Below, piece after piece: positions 32,024 through 34,653 of a stretch of 34,653 bases of DNA. The notes under the pieces are model-generated. The model saw nothing but the letters and a program-made list of their open reading frames with translations, did not search any database and had not been told where the DNA came from. A program made the translations under genes and the position numbers. Source of the stretch: Bacillota bacterium. GTDB lineage: Bacteria > Bacillota > Clostridia > Clostridiales > Clostridiaceae. The stretch lies in assembly GCA_023399035.1 (NCBI GenBank), contig JAEWQX010000212.1:1-34653 (forward strand), given 5' to 3'. Position 1 is the stretch's first letter, and every line of letters begins with the position of its first letter.

Positions 32024-32956
32024 AAAAGAGTGAGAGCAGAAGAGGATATAATAGGGATTTTTCCACTAAAGATAGGAGCTTTACTTAAGGAAAGATTATT
32101 AAAGGAACAGATATATGAAATAAGAATCAAGATTGGCAAGCCTATTCTTGTATATTCAAAATATGGTGAAAGTATTATAAACTATTCTCCAACAAAAGAA
32201 GAAATGAAAAGTATGGTTCAAAAAATTTCTAATTATTCATTATATGCCTATGAAGAAGACATACGACAGGGATTCATTACTATTAAGGGAGGTCACAGAA
32301 TAGGTATTGCAGGAGAATGTGTTATGGAAGATGGCGAGGTCAAAACTATAAGAAATATTTCATCAATAAATATAAGAATATCAAGCGAAGTAATCGGCTG
32401 TTCTGATCAGTTAATAAAATATATATATTCACCAAAGCAAAACAGAATATTTAACACTATAATAATTTCTCCTCCAAAGTGTGGAAAAACAACGATTTTA
32501 AGGGATATATCAAGAAACATATCAAATGGAATGCCTTCATTAGGACTTTATGGACGCAAGGTTGTTGTAATTGATGAAAGAAGTGAAATCGGAGCATGTC
32601 ACTTTGGAATTCCACAAAATGATATTGGAATAAGAACAGATATTTTAGACAACTGCTTAAAAAGAGAAGGCATGATAATGGCTATAAGGAGTCTGTCTCC
32701 AGAAATATTGATATGTGATGAAATAGGTACAAAGGGTGATATTGAAGCGCTATTAATGGCTTTTAACTCTGGAGTAAACATAATAACATCGATTCATGGA
32801 TTTACAATTGAAGATCTTTATAACAGAAAAGTATTTCATGAGCTTTTGGACAACGGAATAATAGAGAGGGCAGTTGTATTAAGTTCACGAAAAGGTGTTG
32901 GAACAATTGAAAATATATATGAATTAAAGGAAGGAGATAATATATGCTTAAATTAA
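32021..32956 (+). CDS. spoIIIAA: Stage III sporulation ATPase SpoIIIAA
   Basis: Mother-cell ATPase of the SpoIIIA-SpoIIQ channel that links mother cell and forespore and is needed for late forespore gene expression. It is related to secretion ATPases. P-loop PPKCGKTT (near residues 151-158), 'GRKVVVIDERSEIGAC', 'PEILICDEIGTKGDIEALL' (Walker B) and 'NIITSIHGFTIEDL'. 311 aa from ATT 32021, or 308 from GTG 32030. Overlaps spoIIIAB by 13 nt. Confidence 0.94.
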   Translation: MKRVRAEEDIIGIFPLKIGALLKERLLKEQIYEIRIKIGKPILVYSKYGESIINYSPTKEEMKSMVQKISNYSLYAYEEDIRQGFITIKGGHRIGIAGECVMEDGEVKTIRNISSINIRISSEVIGCSDQLIKYIYSPKQNRIFNTIIISPPKCGKTTILRDISRNISNGMPSLGLYGRKVVVIDERSEIGACHFGIPQNDIGIRTDILDNCLKREGMIMAIRSLSPEILICDEIGTKGDIEALLMAFNSGVNIITSIHGFTIEDLYNRKVFHELLDNGIIERAVVLSSRKGVGTIENIYELKEGDNICLN

Positions 32957-33462
32957 TCCTGGCATGTGTGCTTTTCAGTATTTGTTCATATATAGGCTTT
33001 GAATACGGAGAGGGTTTTAATAATAGAATGTTTCAGCTTCGTGAAGTATTAAAGAGTCTTATTATATTGCAAAATGATATTCTGTATGGTTCGACACCGC
33101 TTCCAGAGGCGCTTGGCAATTTTTCTTATAAAGTTGAAGAGCCTGTAAATTCTTTTATAAAAGGTATAAGGGAAAAGCTTATATCCGGCAGTGTTGAAAA
33201 TGTTTATGATGGTGCAGCAGATGAATATAGGGAATTAAAAGATAAGTTCAGCCTTAATGAAAGTGATGTTAAGGTGCTAAGTGACTTTTTTAAGTCCTTG
33301 GGAGATTCTGGGGTGTTTGGACAAGAAAGGATCTTCTCTCTTGCACTTGAAGGAATAAGAATGAATTTAAAAGAAGCTGAAGAAGCAGCCAAGAGGAATG
33401 TGAAGTTATACAGATATTTAGGAGTCTGCATAGGTGCAATGCTTACAATTTTTGTATTATAA
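32944..33462 (+). CDS. spoIIIAB: Stage III sporulation protein SpoIIIAB
   Basis: Membrane component of the SpoIIIA channel, structurally like GspF-type platform proteins. A first helix (1-16), a soluble helical middle ('FQLREVLKSLIILQNDILYGSTPLPEALGNF', 'SDFFKSLGDSGVFGQERIFSLALEG') and a C-terminal membrane helix (about 155-172). 172 aa is normal. AAGGAAGGAG before the ATG lies inside spoIIIAA. Confidence 0.93.
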   Translation: MLKLILACVLFSICSYIGFEYGEGFNNRMFQLREVLKSLIILQNDILYGSTPLPEALGNFSYKVEEPVNSFIKGIREKLISGSVENVYDGAADEYRELKDKFSLNESDVKVLSDFFKSLGDSGVFGQERIFSLALEGIRMNLKEAEEAAKRNVKLYRYLGVCIGAMLTIFVL

Positions 33463-33634
33463 TTCATAAACATAACATAATTCTAATATTAATAATTAAC
33501 AGCATTAATACAGACTATATTAGAGAAAATTACAATTTATATAATAAGGTTGTTTATTCACTATATTAAAAATTTAATCTATATCTGGCCAGTTCAAGGC
33601 AGAAATCATAAAAGCATGCATAGGGGGAGAAAAA

Positions 33635-33832
33635 ATGAATGATATAAGTATTCTTTTAAAGATTGGCGGAGCAGGAATAATTCTGGTTATTCTTGATAAA
33701 GTTCTTACAAGCAGTGGGAAATCTGATATTGCAGCAATTACTAATATTGCAGGGGTTGTAATAATACTTTTGATGATAGTTTCAATAATAGGAGATCTTT
33801 TCAGCACCGTAAGAACTATGTTTATTATGTAG
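33635..33832 (+). CDS. spoIIIAC: Stage III sporulation protein SpoIIIAC
   Basis: 65-aa membrane protein with two hydrophobic helices and the typical 'ILLKIGGAGIILVILDKVL' and 'VVIILLMIVSIIGDLF' segments. Part of the SpoIIIA channel base. GGGGGAG precedes the ATG. It follows spoIIIAB after an unusually long 172-nt gap, while spoIIIAD follows after 11 nt. Confidence 0.93.
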   Translation: MNDISILLKIGGAGIILVILDKVLTSSGKSDIAAITNIAGVVIILLMIVSIIGDLFSTVRTMFIM

Positions 33833-33843
33833 CAGGTGATATT

Positions 33844-34227
33844 ATGTTGATTTTAAAGATTGTAGGTATGGCTTTTGTGGCATTATTTTTAATTCTCATG
33901 TTAAGACAGTTTGGGAGCACCCATGGAGTTTTGTTAACTTTAGCAGCAGGAGCTTTGATGCTTTTAGTCATCTTTGATCCGCTGAGGGAAATACTAACTT
34001 TTCTGCAGACAATTTCTGATAAGGCTAATATTGATACAGTATATATTGGAATAGTATTAAAAATTATAGGTATAGCTTATATTGCATCATTTGCAAGCAA
34101 CCTATGTAAAGATGCAAAAGTGGATAGCCTGGCAACTCAAATTGATTTTGCTGGTAAGATAATGATTCTTGTATTAGCTATCCCAATTTTAATGGCAGTA
34201 CTAAATTCTATATTACAGATAATGTGA
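33844..34227 (+). CDS. spoIIIAD: Stage III sporulation protein SpoIIIAD
   Basis: 127-aa membrane protein with about four helices and the family pieces 'LRQFGSTHGVLLTLAAG', 'YIGIVLKIIGIAYIASFASNLCKDA' and 'QIDFAGKIMILVLAIPIL'. Part of the SpoIIIA channel. CAGGTGAT precedes the ATG. Confidence 0.93.
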   Translation: MLILKIVGMAFVALFLILMLRQFGSTHGVLLTLAAGALMLLVIFDPLREILTFLQTISDKANIDTVYIGIVLKIIGIAYIASFASNLCKDAKVDSLATQIDFAGKIMILVLAIPILMAVLNSILQIM

Positions 34228-34318
34228 TGGAAACATATATTTAAGCAGTATGAAATAAAGTAGTGATTTAGATATGGCAGATTTCATGTAAGTAAATATA
34301 AAAGGTTGTGTATTCAAT

Positions 34319-34653
34319 ATGACGAGGATAAAAAGGTTAACAATTTTTTTTATAAGTATGTTTTTATTATTTATACTATGTGAACCGTTTTTTCTGCCAG
34401 AAAGCATAAAGTGCGTAGGTGCAGAAAAATATACAAAGGAATACACTGTTCTGGCAGCAAATGATGAAGAAAGCACATATACACAGGATTATATGAATAC
34501 TGAAGAAGAAGGAAGTAGTTATCAAAATAAAATTAATAAAGATAATATTACAATTGATGATATTGGAGGCAGCGCAAAAGGACAGATAGAAACATTATAT
34601 GATTATATAAATAAGATGAAAAGCGATGTTGAACTGCTTCAAGGGCTTGATCC
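34319..34653 (+). CDS. spoIIIAE: Stage III sporulation protein SpoIIIAE, N-terminal part (cut by window end)
   Basis: An open frame of 111 codons runs off the right edge. It begins MTRIKRLTIFFISMFLLFIL, a signal-like helix, and continues with a polar region rich in Asp/Glu to 'LYDYINKMKSDVELLQGLDP', which matches the start of the SpoIIIAE soluble segment. Position after spoIIIAD supports it. The multi-helix membrane part lies outside the window. The ribosome site is weak (AAAGG about 14 nt upstream). Confidence 0.85.
   Translation, partial: MTRIKRLTIFFISMFLLFILCEPFFLPESIKCVGAEKYTKEYTVLAANDEESTYTQDYMNTEEEGSSYQNKINKDNITIDDIGGSAKGQIETLYDYINKMKSDVELLQGLD

Noticed and set aside
1..34653. tRNA, rRNA, CRISPR arrays, insertion sequences or phage genes
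   Set aside because: No cloverleaf with CCA-type end, no rRNA core sequence, no spaced direct repeats and no transposase or integrase frame was seen.

Overview
The window is AT-rich, gene-dense DNA with nearly all genes on the + strand. It fits an endospore-forming Clostridium sensu stricto (cluster I). The evidence is the genome style (AGGAGG ribosome sites, GTG/TTG starts, ATA/AGA-rich codons), the start of the spoIIIA operon, SpoVD-like penicillin-binding proteins, a meso-diaminopimelate-type MurE (DNPR motif) with dapF nearby, and the Firmicute order ylmE-sepF-ylmG-ylmH-divIVA. I cannot name the species.

Layout. 1-10.5 kb is the peptidoglycan part of a dcw cluster: the tail of an FtsL-like gene, two tandem SpoVD-like PBPs, murE, murF, mraY and an ftsW/spoVE gene. 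10.6-13.3 kb holds divIB/ftsQ and a DUF881-Sbp-DUF881 set. 13.4-16.2 kb is the ylm/divIVA division set. 16.5-19.3 kb has an RluD-type pseudouridine synthase, pyrR and an RlmL-type methyltransferase. At 19.4-22.2 kb an RpiR-type regulator converges with rqcH/fbpA, the only confident minus-strand gene. 22.6-24.5 kb has dapF and a lipoprotein. 24.7-30.5 kb is a compact type IV pilus/type II secretion-like operon: ATPase, platform protein, four prepilin-like proteins in an H-I-J-K-like order, then PilM/N/O-like proteins. 30.7-31.7 kb has efp and a small zinc-ribbon protein. From 32.0 kb the spoIIIA operon (AA, AB, AC, AD, start of AE) runs off the end.

How they fit together. DapF makes meso-DAP, MurE and MurF build the UDP-MurNAc-pentapeptide, MraY makes lipid I, and the SEDS protein with the class B PBPs polymerises and cross-links septal or spore wall. 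DivIB, FtsL, SepF and DivIVA position the division machinery. FtsZ, FtsA, MurD, MurG, LspA and the spoIIG/sigG genes, often near these genes in Firmicutes, are not in this window.

The most interesting signals are small. Three operon-leading genes (divIB, pilB, spoIIIAA) have their best Shine-Dalgarno site in front of an ATT or ATA codon followed by AAA, not an ATG. mraY has a 7-bp hairpin lodged between a perfect Shine-Dalgarno site and its ATG. Both tandem PBPs carry the cysteine pair expected of redox-controlled SpoVD. The pilus operon encodes what looks like a complete minor-pseudopilin tip complex without a major pilin or peptidase. ATTGTCAATT-type repeats recur in front of wall and ribosome genes, and one supplies a -35 box.
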